A stretch of 64,000 bases of DNA from Bradyrhizobium sp. cir1 (GCF_014198245.1 NZ_JACIHE010000027.1:21971-85970), one strand, 5' to 3'; numbered from the stretch's first letter, positions 17,486-25,836 are shown. Notes: generated by a model not told the origin, from the letters alone. Numbers and translations: made by a program.

Positions 17486-19570
17486 TCAGGCCGCCTTTCG
17501 TTCCATGACGATGCTGCCGGCACCGTCGATATGCGCGTCAAAACTGGTCGAGACAAAAGTGGACGTCTCGTCTTCCGCGATCACGGCCGGGCCGGCGATG
17601 GTCGCCCCGGGCGCCATGTCCTCACGGCGATAGAGCGGGATCTCGATCACCTCGCCTGCGCGGCCGTCGAAGAATTTGCGGCTGCCAGACGCCTTGGCCG
17701 TGGGCTTGCGCGCGACCGCCGCAACGGCGGGCGGATTGCGCGCCTCGGTGGTGGCGAGCACCGACCAGCTCAACACCTCGATCGCCGCGCCCGGGATCGG
17801 ACGCTCGAACATCGCGGAATAATCCGCCTCGAACTTCTGGCGCAGGCCGGCGAGATCGGCTGAGGTCAGCGGCCGGTTCGGCAGCTCGACGGTGATCTCG
17901 TGGCCCTGGCCGACATAGCGCATGAAGGCCGCGCGGCGCTCGCGCACCGGCGCGCCGGCAGCACCGGGCTCGACCAGCGCACGCGCCTCGGTCGCCATCT
18001 CCTGCAAGAGATCGGAGACGGCCTTGGTGTCGAAATCGTCGAGCCGGACGTGACGGCTGCGCACCAGCTCATAGGCGATGGGCGCCGCCAAGAATCCGAC
18101 CGCCGAGCCGACGCCGGCATTCGACGGCACGATCACGCGGGAGACGCCGATCTTCTCGGCAACGCGCGCCGCGTGCAGCGGCGCAGCGCCGCCGAAGGCG
18201 ATGAGCGTGTGCTGGCCGACGACGGCGCCGCGCTCGACCGCATGCACGCGCGCCGCGCTCGCCATGTTCTCGCAGACGACCTCATGCACGGCATAGGCCG
18301 CCGTCTCCGCCGACAGGCCGAGTGCCTCACCGACATCGCGCAGCAGCGCCTGTTTCGACAGCTCCGGGTCGAGCTTGATCGTGCCGCCTGCAAAGGCATC
18401 GGGATCGATCATGCCGAGCGCGACGTCCGCATCTGTCACGGCCGGACGCTGGCCGCCGCGACCGTAACAGGCGGGGCCAGGCTCCGACGAGGCGCTCTCC
18501 GGGCCGACGGTGACGCGCTTCATCGCGTCGACATGGGCAATCGAGCCGCCGCCCGCGCCGATCTCGACCATCTCGATCACGGGGATACGCACCGGCAGGC
18601 CGGAGCCCTTGAGGAAGCGCGCGGCGCGATCGACCTCGAACACGCGCGAGGTCTCCGGCTGGTATTTTTCGATCAGGCAGATCTTTGCCGTGGTGCCGCC
18701 CATGTCGAAGGAGAGCACCTTGCTCTCCCCTAACCGTGCCGCGATCTGCGCCGCGAAGATCGCCCCGCCCGCAGGACCGGATTCGACGAGACGCACCGGA
18801 AAGCGCCGCGCCGTCTCGATCGAGGTGACGCCGCCGCCCGACGTGACGAGGTAGATCGCGCCGCGAAACTGCTCGACCTGCAGGGCATCGGCCATGCGGG
18901 CGAGATAGCCGTCGATCAGGGGTTGCACATAGGCGTTCGCAACCGCCGTGGAGGTGCGCTCATATTCGCGGATCTCCGGACACACGGCCGACGACACCGT
19001 CACCGAAATGCCAGGCATCTCCTCACCGATGATCGCGGCCGCGCGGCGCTCATGTTCGGGATTCGCGTAGGAGTGCAGGAAGGCGATCGCGACGCTCTCG
19101 ACGCCCAGCTCGCGCAATTTCGGCGCGAGTGCGCGCACCGAGGCTTCGTCCAGCGGGAGGCGGACGGCGCCATGGGCGTCGATACGCTCGGGCACGGTGA
19201 AGCGGAGGCTGCGCGGCGCCAGCGGCTTCGGCTTGTCGATGGTGAGATCGTACTGGTCGTAGCGGCTCTCGGTGCCGATATCGAGCACGTCGCGAAAGCC
19301 GTCGGTCGCGATCAGCGCCGTCCTGGCGCCGCGGCGCTCGATGATCGCGTTGGTCGCGAGCGTCGTGCCGTGAATGAAGACGTCGATATCGCTGATATGG
19401 GCGCGAGCATCGGCGAGGATGAGGCGCATGCCGTCCAGCACCGCCTGCTCGGGGCGCTGCGGCGTGGTCAGCACCTTGCGCGTCTTGCGGTCCAAACCCA
19501 CGTCCAGCACGATGTCGGTGAACGTGCCACCGATATCCACGGCAAGCCGCACCTCGGCTCCCTCAAGCAT
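17486..19570 (-). CDS. hyuA: Hydantoinase A / oxoprolinase family subunit (ATP-binding)
   Basis: 694 aa. ASKHA-type ATPase subunit: 'AVDIGGTFTDIVLD' near residue 10 is the phosphate-binding motif, 'FDMGGTTAK' near 290 the second ATP motif, followed by 'GAGGGSIA' and 'GPGPAC'-like loops of the family. It partners HyuB in ATP-driven ring opening of hydantoin/5-oxoproline-like compounds. First gene of a five-gene operon (hyuA-hyuB-dctP-dctQ-dctM). A GGAGAA site precedes the ATG, and a consensus sigma-54 promoter lies 45-60 bp upstream, which points to nitrogen-responsive or activator-dependent expression. Confidence 0.92.
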   Translation of the reverse strand: MLEGAEVRLAVDIGGTFTDIVLDVGLDRKTRKVLTTPQRPEQAVLDGMRLILADARAHISDIDVFIHGTTLATNAIIERRGARTALIATDGFRDVLDIGTESRYDQYDLTIDKPKPLAPRSLRFTVPERIDAHGAVRLPLDEASVRALAPKLRELGVESVAIAFLHSYANPEHERRAAAIIGEEMPGISVTVSSAVCPEIREYERTSTAVANAYVQPLIDGYLARMADALQVEQFRGAIYLVTSGGGVTSIETARRFPVRLVESGPAGGAIFAAQIAARLGESKVLSFDMGGTTAKICLIEKYQPETSRVFEVDRAARFLKGSGLPVRIPVIEMVEIGAGGGSIAHVDAMKRVTVGPESASSEPGPACYGRGGQRPAVTDADVALGMIDPDAFAGGTIKLDPELSKQALLRDVGEALGLSAETAAYAVHEVVCENMASAARVHAVERGAVVGQHTLIAFGGAAPLHAARVAEKIGVSRVIVPSNAGVGSAVGFLAAPIAYELVRSRHVRLDDFDTKAVSDLLQEMATEARALVEPGAAGAPVRERRAAFMRYVGQGHEITVELPNRPLTSADLAGLRQKFEADYSAMFERPIPGAAIEVLSWSVLATTEARNPPAVAAVARKPTAKASGSRKFFDGRAGEVIEIPLYRREDMAPGATIAGPAVIAEDETSTFVSTSFDAHIDGAGSIVMERKAA

Positions 19571-19614
19571 TCCAAATTCTCCGCGCTGATCGTCAAGACT
19601 GGGTCCAAAAACGC

Positions 19615-19630
19615 AGCAATTTCCGTGCCA
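19615..19630 (-). promoter_or_regulatory. Sigma-54 (RpoN) promoter of the hyuAB-TRAP operon
   Basis: On the minus strand the sequence is TGGCACG-GAAA-TTGCT, an exact match to the -24/-12 consensus TGGCACG-N4-TTGCW. The predicted transcript start would be near 19603, about 33 bases before the hyuA ATG. A small inverted repeat CCTAT-GCA-ATAGG at 19674-19686, about 45 bp further upstream, is a possible activator site. Requires an enhancer-binding protein such as NtrC; none is encoded nearby. Confidence 0.85.
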
Positions 19631-19711
19631 TGAGGCATGCCGGCAATGCTGCGCCCAGCCATTCTGCGCGGCACCTATGCAATAGGCAAGGCGTGTTCGC
19701 CGCCTGCGCGA

Positions 19712-19788
19712 TCAGAGCAGGAATGCAAGCGCCGCTTCGCAGCGCTCCTCGACCTTCAGTGTCAGGAGATCGTCGGCACGGGTGCGTC
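19712..19788 (-). pseudogene. Displaced copy of the sir2 gene 3' end (77-bp direct repeat, left copy)
   Basis: These 77 bases match 22629-22705 with a single mismatch (19778 A versus 22695 G). They begin exactly at the stop codon of the sirtuin gene and cover its last 25 codons. Outside this block the two sites differ. It has no start codon and is not a gene; it is a remnant showing that the 2.8 kb between the copies was inserted or duplicated at the sir2 3' end. Confidence 0.9.
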
Positions 19789-19808
19789 GAAACTTCAGTC
19801 CGTCACTG

Positions 19809-20924
19809 TCATGACCGGTTTGGCAACGCGCGGATGAAATCGACGAGCGCGGCGCTCACCTCGCCAGGCCGCTCCTGCTGGGTCCAATGGCCGCAGCCGG
19901 GCAGCATCTGAATCTTGCGCAAGCCTGGAACGAAATTCTTCTGGTTTGCCAGCAACTGGTCCGTTCCGGGGAACGAAAGCAGGAAGTCACGATCTCCAGC
20001 GATGTACAGTGCCGGTATCGACACCTGCAGGCCGGCCAATGCGCCCGTGATTTCCCAGTTGCGATCGATGTTGCGGTAATAGTTGAGCGCGCCACGAAAG
20101 CCGGTTCGCTTGAATTCCTCGCTGTAATAATCGATGTCGCTCTCGCTGATCCAGGACGGCAGAGTCGCCGGCGCGCCGGGCCCTTGCAGGAAGCCGCCGC
20201 CCTTCGGCACCATCCCAAGATTCGGCGCAGGCCCACCAGCAGCAGCCGCGGCGCGCGCCGCAGCCACGCCATCGCCGGATGCGCCAAACAACATGTTGCG
20301 AATAGTCGCTCGCGGATCGCGTCCAAGTTCCGCGTCCGCAGGACCCGGCTCCTGGAAATAGAGCTGATAGAATTGCGCAGTCTCGGTGCGCGGCATCAGA
20401 CTGGTCGGCACGGCCTTGGCGCGCGGACGGAACGGCACGCTGAGCGCTACGATCGCCCTGAAGCGGTCCGGCCGCGTGAGCGCTGCCTGCCAGGCGACGC
20501 TGGCGCCCCAGTCGTGACCGACAATGACGGCGGTCGGCGCACCCAACGCATCGAGAATGCCGACCATGTCGCCGACGAGATGCAGGATCGTATATTGGTC
20601 GATCGCCTGCGGCGCGTCGCTCTTGCCGTAGCCGCGCATGTCGGGCGCGACGACACGGAATCCGGCGGCAGCAAGGTCCTCGATCTGATGCCGCCAGGAG
20701 TACCAGGTCTCGGGGAAACCGTGGACCAGCAGGACCAGCGGCCCTTCGCCCCGTTCGGCAATGTTGATGCGGATTCCGTTGGCTTCGATGATTCGTTGCG
20801 TCGTCCTGGTCATCTTTTCATCCCGTTCCGCAGTCGCTGCAAAGGCGCTTGATGACACTGCGCGCGGCGCCGCTTGCAGTGCGAGCGGGGCCAGGGTCGC
20901 AGCCAGAAATCGTCGTCTGTCCAT
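19809..20924 (-). CDS. Tat-exported alpha/beta hydrolase, epoxide-hydrolase-like
   Basis: 371 aa. 'MDRRRFLAATLAPLAL' is a twin-arginine signal, so the enzyme should be exported folded. The hydrolase domain has the HGFPE oxyanion-hole motif, 'PDMRGYGKSDAP' and the nucleophile elbow 'GHDWGAS' with Asp as nucleophile, the arrangement of soluble epoxide hydrolases and haloalkane dehalogenases. The terminal His is in 'GCGHWTQQE'. An Ala-rich cap insertion follows the core. Lies in the sir2-tail-flanked cassette, 15 bp after the NmrA-like gene, and is probably under the adjacent TetR regulator. Substrate unknown. Confidence 0.88.
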   Translation of the reverse strand: MDRRRFLAATLAPLALQAAPRAVSSSAFAATAERDEKMTRTTQRIIEANGIRINIAERGEGPLVLLVHGFPETWYSWRHQIEDLAAAGFRVVAPDMRGYGKSDAPQAIDQYTILHLVGDMVGILDALGAPTAVIVGHDWGASVAWQAALTRPDRFRAIVALSVPFRPRAKAVPTSLMPRTETAQFYQLYFQEPGPADAELGRDPRATIRNMLFGASGDGVAAARAAAAAGGPAPNLGMVPKGGGFLQGPGAPATLPSWISESDIDYYSEEFKRTGFRGALNYYRNIDRNWEITGALAGLQVSIPALYIAGDRDFLLSFPGTDQLLANQKNFVPGLRKIQMLPGCGHWTQQERPGEVSAALVDFIRALPNRS

Positions 20925-20939
20925 GAGGATTCCTCCCGG

Positions 20940-21869
20940 TCAGGCGGTGGCCTTCCCGGCGGGCGCCAGCAACTCGGACTGCCGCTCGCGAACAAATTGC
21001 TCGAACGTCTTCGGCTCAGCGCCGCCGATCTTCTCGATCGTGTCGGTGACGGCGAAACGCGCGTTCTCGGCCGAGAGCCGGGCGGACCGCAGCGACTTCC
21101 AGAGCGAGGAGAGATGCTCGACCGCGTGCGCGTTCCAGCCGCGCGAGTGAACCTCGTCGCGCCACGCCTCGTCGCTGATCTCTTCGTAGTGGACGTCCCT
21201 GTCGAAGACGTGCGCGAACGCTCGGACGATGTCGCCCACGGAATTGACGCTCCCGATGATGGGATACGCGGATCCCGCAGCTTGCTCGGGACCTGCGAGC
21301 AGACCGACGGCGACCCGCGCCACGTCCTCGGCCGAGATCAACGGCAGAATGGTGCCTTCGTCGCCGAGCGGCAGGCGGATGGCACCGCGTTCCGGCAGGT
21401 TGGCGCCGACAAGACGCGCCACGTTCTCGTAGAACACCGTGGCCCGCAGATGCAGCGGCCCGCCGCCGGCCCATTCGAAGACCTGTTCGGACAGATAGTT
21501 CTGCCGCATGCGCGGTGTCGGCGCATCGATCGACGACTGGTACATCACGAGATTGACGAGCCGGGAAACGCCATGCCGGCGCGCCGCGAACGCCATCGCG
21601 GCGGTTGCTTCCGCCAGTCCATCCTGGACCGGGTAGGCAAAATAGATCGATGAGACGCCTTTCGCTGCCTGTTCAACGGAGCGGACGTCGAGAAAATCGC
21701 CGACGAATATCTCCGCGCCGAGCGACTTCAGCCGATCGGAACGGCTATCGATTTGACGCACGAACGCACGGACGTGATGACCGCGGCGAAGCAGCATTTC
21801 GGACACGTGCCGGCCGGTCTGGCCTTGGGTACCCCCTGCCGCGGAGGTCACGAGGATTGTCTCTGTCAT
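20940..21869 (-). CDS. NmrA-like NAD(P)-binding oxidoreductase
   Basis: 309 aa. An atypical SDR with the N-terminal dinucleotide motif 'TSAAGGTQGQTGRHV' (G-x-x-G-x-x-G variant), 'RAFVRQ' after strand 2 as in NmrA/NAD(P)H-binding proteins, and 'GDFLD' after strand 3. It lacks a clear Tyr-x-x-x-Lys pair, so it may be a sensor or a quinone/NADPH oxidoreductase. I use the ATG at 21869 with AAAGGA upstream rather than the longer frame to 21956, which would run through the operator. Divergent from tetR. Confidence 0.82.
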   Translation of the reverse strand: MTETILVTSAAGGTQGQTGRHVSEMLLRRGHHVRAFVRQIDSRSDRLKSLGAEIFVGDFLDVRSVEQAAKGVSSIYFAYPVQDGLAEATAAMAFAARRHGVSRLVNLVMYQSSIDAPTPRMRQNYLSEQVFEWAGGGPLHLRATVFYENVARLVGANLPERGAIRLPLGDEGTILPLISAEDVARVAVGLLAGPEQAAGSAYPIIGSVNSVGDIVRAFAHVFDRDVHYEEISDEAWRDEVHSRGWNAHAVEHLSSLWKSLRSARLSAENARFAVTDTIEKIGGAEPKTFEQFVRERQSELLAPAGKATA

Positions 21870-21901
21870 CGTCTCGATCCTTTCCCGTTTCACTTCTTTC
21901 T

Positions 21902-21949
21902 GGTACGATACGGTACCACGCAAAGATCGATATGGTACCGCATGGTACC
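21902..21949. promoter_or_regulatory. GGTACC-repeat operator between the NmrA-like gene and tetR
   Basis: GGTACC occurs at 21912-21917, 21934-21939 and 21944-21949, plus a one-off copy GGTACG at 21902-21907. The first pair forms an inverted repeat TGGTACG-ATAC-GGTACCA. The last two are direct repeats ten bases apart, one helical turn. Located between the divergent starts (21869 and 21983), this is the obvious binding site for the adjacent TetR protein. Confidence 0.65.
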
Positions 21950-21982
21950 GAGTCAAGGGGAAGCAAGGAGAAGATTGCGTCC

Positions 21983-22618
21983 ATGAGTCCGAAGACAGAG
22001 CCGCCCGGGGAAGACGCTGAAGGCCTTGAAGTCCGGAAGCGGATCCTGGGCGCAGCGCTTTCCGCGTTCATGGAGGGCGGCTATGCGCAGACCAGCACCC
22101 TGGAGATCGCGACGCGCGCACGCGTGTCAAAGCGCGAGCTCTACTCCCTGTTCGGCAACAAGGAGGCCATGCTGGTCGCCTGCATCACCGAGCGCGCTCA
22201 GCGGATCAAGGCTCCGGCAGACCTGCCGGCGATCCACGACAGAGAGATGCTGGCGAAAGTGCTCAGCGCGTTCGGGACGAAGCTTCTGACGGAAACAACC
22301 GACCCGGTCGTCGTCGCCGTGTTCCGGCTGGCGGTATCCGAAGCCGTCAATGCACCAAAGGTCGCGCATGCGCTGGACAGCATCGCCCGCAAGCCAACCC
22401 GCGACTCGCTCCGGACAATCATGGCCAACGCCAGATCGACGGGTCTCCTTGCCGGTGAGCCCGATGCGATGACCCAGACCTTCCTGGGACTGTTGTGGGG
22501 AGACTTGATGACGGGTCTGCTGTTGCAAGCCATCAATCGCCCAAGCACCAGCGAGATCGCGCGGCGCGCGAGCGAGGCGTCAACGGCGTTCTTGAGACTC
22601 TATCCGAAGCCCGGCTAA
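21983..22618 (+). CDS. TetR-family regulator of the inserted cassette
   Basis: 211 aa. Helix-turn-helix at about residues 15-60 (ILGAALSAFMEGGYAQTSTL, then 'VSKRELYSLFGNKEAML'). The C-terminal domain contains 'TDPVVVAVFRLAVSEA', a pattern of the AefR-like TetR group. The ATG at 21983 is preceded by AAGGAGAAG at 9 bases. The stop codon is 10 bp before the convergent stop of sir2, right at the cassette border. It probably represses the divergent NmrA-like and hydrolase genes and itself through the GGTACC sites. Confidence 0.88.
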   Translation: MSPKTEPPGEDAEGLEVRKRILGAALSAFMEGGYAQTSTLEIATRARVSKRELYSLFGNKEAMLVACITERAQRIKAPADLPAIHDREMLAKVLSAFGTKLLTETTDPVVVAVFRLAVSEAVNAPKVAHALDSIARKPTRDSLRTIMANARSTGLLAGEPDAMTQTFLGLLWGDLMTGLLLQAINRPSTSEIARRASEASTAFLRLYPKPG

Positions 22619-22628
22619 CCGCCCTGCT

Positions 22629-22705
22629 TCAGAGCAGGAATGCAAGCGCCGCTTCGCAGCGCTCCTCGACCTTCAGTGTCAGGAGATCGTCGGCGCGGGT
22701 GCGTC
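22629..22705. repeat. 77-bp direct repeat, right copy (within intact sir2)
   Basis: Right-hand copy of the repeat described at 19712-19788. Here it is the functional 3' end of the sirtuin gene, beginning with its stop codon. Together the two copies bracket 19789-22628 (2840 bp), which holds exactly three complete genes. Confidence 0.9.
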
Positions 22706-23435
22706 CGAGATTGACCGCGGCGATCGGAATCTGCCGTTTCGCGGCCGCCTGCACGAAGCGAAATCCGGAATAGACCATCAACGACGAGCCGACGATCAGC
22801 ATGGCGTCAGCCTGCGCCAGGTGATCCTGCGCCGTGGCGACCACGTCGCGCGGCACGTTCTCGCCGAAGAACACCACGTCGGGCTTGAGGATGCCGCCGC
22901 AGGCTTCGCAAGGAGGCACGTTGAACGACGAGAACTCCGCGTGCTCCAGATCGGCGTCGCCATCCGGCGCATCGGCGGCATCGAGCGTCAGCCACGCCGC
23001 GTTCACGCGGGCGAGCCTATCCTGGAATTCGCTCCGCGGGGTCTTCGCCCCGCAGCCCATGCAGCGGACGAGATCGAGCCGGCCATGCAGATCGATCACC
23101 TGCCGGTGGCCGGCGGATTGATGCAGCCGGTCGACGTTCTGGGTCAGCAGCATCTCGCAGCGGCCGCCCGCTTCGAGCCGGGCCAGCGCACGGTGCGCAT
23201 CATTCGGCTTCGCCTGACCGAACCGCCGCCAGCCGATCAGGCTGCGAGCCCAATAGCGCTGGCGCGTAGGCGCATCCGACATGAAGGCCTGGAAATTGAC
23301 CGGCTGGGTCCGCTTCCAGTTGCCCTGGCTGTCGCGATAGTCGGGAATGCCTGAATTGGTGCTGCAACCGGCGCCGGTCAGCACGAACAGCTTTTCGTGC
23401 CGGCCGACGAAATCCTGGAGCGGGTGGCTTGTCAT
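22629..23435 (-). CDS. SIR2-family NAD-dependent protein deacylase (class II, SIRT4-like)
   Basis: 268 aa. NAD-binding 'TGAGCSTNSGIPDYR' at residues 20-34, 'TQNVDRLHQSAG' and the catalytic His in 'DLHGRL' are all present. Four zinc cysteines occur as CMGC and CEAC, and 'GSSLMVYSGFRF' closes the Rossmann fold. The long segment between the first CxxC and the second matches bacterial class II sirtuins. It removes acyl groups from lysine using NAD. The 3' end is duplicated 2.9 kb away. The ATG at 23435 is used; the upstream extension looks non-coding. Confidence 0.92.
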   Translation of the reverse strand: MTSHPLQDFVGRHEKLFVLTGAGCSTNSGIPDYRDSQGNWKRTQPVNFQAFMSDAPTRQRYWARSLIGWRRFGQAKPNDAHRALARLEAGGRCEMLLTQNVDRLHQSAGHRQVIDLHGRLDLVRCMGCGAKTPRSEFQDRLARVNAAWLTLDAADAPDGDADLEHAEFSSFNVPPCEACGGILKPDVVFFGENVPRDVVATAQDHLAQADAMLIVGSSLMVYSGFRFVQAAAKRQIPIAAVNLGRTRADDLLTLKVEERCEAALAFLL

Positions 23436-23481
23436 GGCGCATGATGTAGTCTGCGCGGGCGAGTTTTGCCAGATCACCCCT

Positions 23482-24318
23482 CTAGCTTGCCCAGTTCTCG
23501 CGAAACTCCGGAAACAGCGTCACACCTCCGCAGGCGTAGATGGTCTGCCCGGTGATGTAGCTGGCATCATCCGATGCCAGGAAGGCGAACACGGCGGCGA
23601 TCTCCTCCGGCGTGCCGACACGGCCCATAGGAATGTGGCTGGTGACGACACCGCGCTTGTCGGGATCGCCGGTCCAGGCCGCGTTGATCGGCGTGTCGAT
23701 CGCACCGGGACCGACCGCATTGACGCGGATGCCGTGCCGCGCGAATTCGAGCGCCAGCGTGCGAGTCAGACCGGCCATACCACTCTTGCTGATGGAATAA
23801 GCGAGATAGCCGGGCTTCGGGATACTCTGATGGACGCTTGAGCAGTTGATGATGCTGCCGCCTCCGCCGCGCGCGACGAAGTGCGCCAGCGCTTTCTGGG
23901 CACAGAGGACGGCGCCGTTCAGATTGACGTCGATGATGCGGCGATAGGTTTCGACATCGAGCGCATCGCTCGGCGATTCCCGCTGGAAGCCGGCATTGTT
24001 GACGAGGCAGTCGAGACGCTTGAAGCGCGCAAGAATCGTCTCGAACATCGCGGCGATCTCCTGCTCATTGCCGACATCGGCCTTGACGATGATGTGATCG
24101 AGCCCGCTGTGGCCACGGTCGCTCGATGCGGTTCGTGCAAGGGCGAGTGTCTCCTCGGCCTTTCCAGCGTGATCGAAATAGTTGATGGCGACAGTCGCGC
24201 CTTCCTGCGCCAGCCGGATGGCGACGGCGCGGCCGATGCCTTGCGAAGCGCCTGTCACCAGCGCGTATTGGCCGACGAGGCGCGAGGGAAAGGAGGTCGA
24301 GCGTTCGGTTTGCGGCAT
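23482..24318 (-). CDS. Short-chain dehydrogenase/reductase (glucose-1-dehydrogenase-like)
   Basis: 278 aa classical SDR. NAD(P) motif 'TGASQGIGRA' near residue 24, 'NNAG' near 110, active-site Ser in 'NCSSVHQ' and Tyr-Ser-Ile-Ser-Lys (YxxxK), followed by 'VGPGAIDTPIN'. The C-terminal 'ITGQTIYACGGVTLF' is typical of glucose/gluconate dehydrogenase-type SDRs. Substrate not predictable. The start at 24318 is preceded by GGAGAG. Transcribed with, but 73 bp from, the upstream permease gene, so a shared transcript is possible. Confidence 0.88.
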   Translation of the reverse strand: MPQTERSTSFPSRLVGQYALVTGASQGIGRAVAIRLAQEGATVAINYFDHAGKAEETLALARTASSDRGHSGLDHIIVKADVGNEQEIAAMFETILARFKRLDCLVNNAGFQRESPSDALDVETYRRIIDVNLNGAVLCAQKALAHFVARGGGGSIINCSSVHQSIPKPGYLAYSISKSGMAGLTRTLALEFARHGIRVNAVGPGAIDTPINAAWTGDPDKRGVVTSHIPMGRVGTPEEIAAVFAFLASDDASYITGQTIYACGGVTLFPEFRENWAS

Positions 24319-24391
24319 GTGTTCTCTCCGGGATGCATCATCATGGATGGAACCGGCGTTTTGTTCCATCCCTTCGGCGCATTGCTGGGAT

Positions 24392-25711
24392 TCACTCCGC
24401 GCGCCGCGCCAGCGGCGAGGTCAGGATCTGATACAGGATGATGGCGCCGAAGGTCGCGGTGCCGATGCCGCCGATCGTGAATGCTCCGAATTTGAGCGTG
24501 AGGTCGCCCGCGCCCGCGGTCAGCGCCACGGCGACGGTGATGAGGTTCGCAGGATTCGCGAAGTCGACCTTGTTCTCGACCCAGATCCGGCCCGCCATCG
24601 CGGCGATCAATCCGAACAGCACGATCGAGAGGCCGCCGATGACGGGACCTGGGATCGACAGGATCAGCGCGCCGAATTTCGGCGAGAAGCCGAGCAGGAT
24701 CGACACCGTGGCTGCGAACGCAAACAGCAGGGTCGAATAGACTTTCGTTGCCGCCATGACGCCGATGTTCTCGGCATAGGTGGTGACGCCAGTGCCGCCG
24801 CCGCAGGCCGCGACGATCGTCGCGAGGCTGTCGGCGAACAGGGCGCGGCCGAGATAGGCATCGAGGCTGCGGCCTGTCATCGCGCCGACGGCCTTGATGT
24901 GCCCGAGATTCTCGGCGACGAGAATGACCGCAACCGGTGCGATCAGAAAGATTGCATCGGCCTGAAAGGTCGGCGTGGTGAATTTCGGCAGGCCGAGCCA
25001 CGGCGCGGCCGAAAGCTGGTCGAAGTCGACCGGCTTGCCGAAGCCGAGGCCGTTCGCGAACAGCAGGTACAGGAGATATCCGCCGATCGCGCCGAGGATG
25101 ATCGGCAGGCGGCGCCATAGCCCCGGCGCAGCAACGGCAACCACGCCGATGATCAGGACGGTCGCAAGCCCGATCCAGGTGTCGAACGCGTTGGCGCTCA
25201 CGGCCTTGACCGCCACGGGCGCGAGGTTGAGGCCGATCGCGGCGACGACGGCACCGGTGACCGCCGGCGGCAGCAGCCTCTCGATCCAGCCAACGCCGGA
25301 CCACATCACGATCAGCGAGATCAGGCCGTACAGCACCCCGGCGCCAACGATGCCGCCGAGCGCAACCGACAGGTTCGGGTTCGGTCCCTGCCCGGCATAG
25401 CCAGTTGCGGCGATGACGACGGCGATGAAGGCGAAGCTCGAGCCGAGATAGCTCGGCACGCGTCCGGCGACGATGACGAAGAAGATCAGCGTGCCGACGC
25501 CGGAGAACAGGACCGCGACATTGGGATCGAATCCCATCAACAGCGGCGCGATGATCGTCGAGCCGGACATCGCGACGCAATGCTGAAGACCGGAGACGAC
25601 GGTCTGGCCCCATGACAGCCGCTCCTCCGGCATGATCACGCCCGAGGTCTTGAGTGTCCAACGCGGAAAATAGCCGCGCGCCTGCTCGTCCGAGCCTGTT
25701 GCGATCGTCAT
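24392..25711 (-). CDS. NCS2-family nucleobase permease (uracil/xanthine permease type)
   Basis: 439 aa, about 14 membrane spans. It begins with the family's typical 'SWGQTVVSGLQHCVAMSGST', where uracil permeases place a conserved Gln-His pair, and contains 'GGTGVTTYAENIGVMAATKV', the loop with the substrate-binding Glu of UraA/RutG-type transporters. It takes up uracil or a related nucleobase by proton symport. The ATG at 25711 has GGGGGGAA immediately upstream; a longer frame exists but lacks a site. Divergent from dctA across 125 bp. Confidence 0.9.
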   Translation of the reverse strand: MTIATGSDEQARGYFPRWTLKTSGVIMPEERLSWGQTVVSGLQHCVAMSGSTIIAPLLMGFDPNVAVLFSGVGTLIFFVIVAGRVPSYLGSSFAFIAVVIAATGYAGQGPNPNLSVALGGIVGAGVLYGLISLIVMWSGVGWIERLLPPAVTGAVVAAIGLNLAPVAVKAVSANAFDTWIGLATVLIIGVVAVAAPGLWRRLPIILGAIGGYLLYLLFANGLGFGKPVDFDQLSAAPWLGLPKFTTPTFQADAIFLIAPVAVILVAENLGHIKAVGAMTGRSLDAYLGRALFADSLATIVAACGGGTGVTTYAENIGVMAATKVYSTLLFAFAATVSILLGFSPKFGALILSIPGPVIGGLSIVLFGLIAAMAGRIWVENKVDFANPANLITVAVALTAGAGDLTLKFGAFTIGGIGTATFGAIILYQILTSPLARRAE

Positions 25712-25791
25712 GTTCCCCCCGATTGCGGTGCAGCGCTCGATGTTCGTGCGATCCGACAAAAATGTGATTGTCGCTTCTGCGGCGTCCATCA

Positions 25792-25807
25792 CATGATGCA
25801 AATCATG
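25792..25807. promoter_or_regulatory. Inverted repeat upstream of dctA
   Basis: CATGAT-GCAA-ATCATG, perfect 6-base arms with a 4-base centre, 30 bp before the dctA start and about 80 bp before the divergent permease start. The size and AT-rich arms suit a small dimeric regulator (for example GntR family), but no regulator gene is adjacent, so the binding factor is unknown. Confidence 0.45.
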
Positions 25808-25836
25808 CAAGATCAATACGTTCCCGGGCTCACTTT

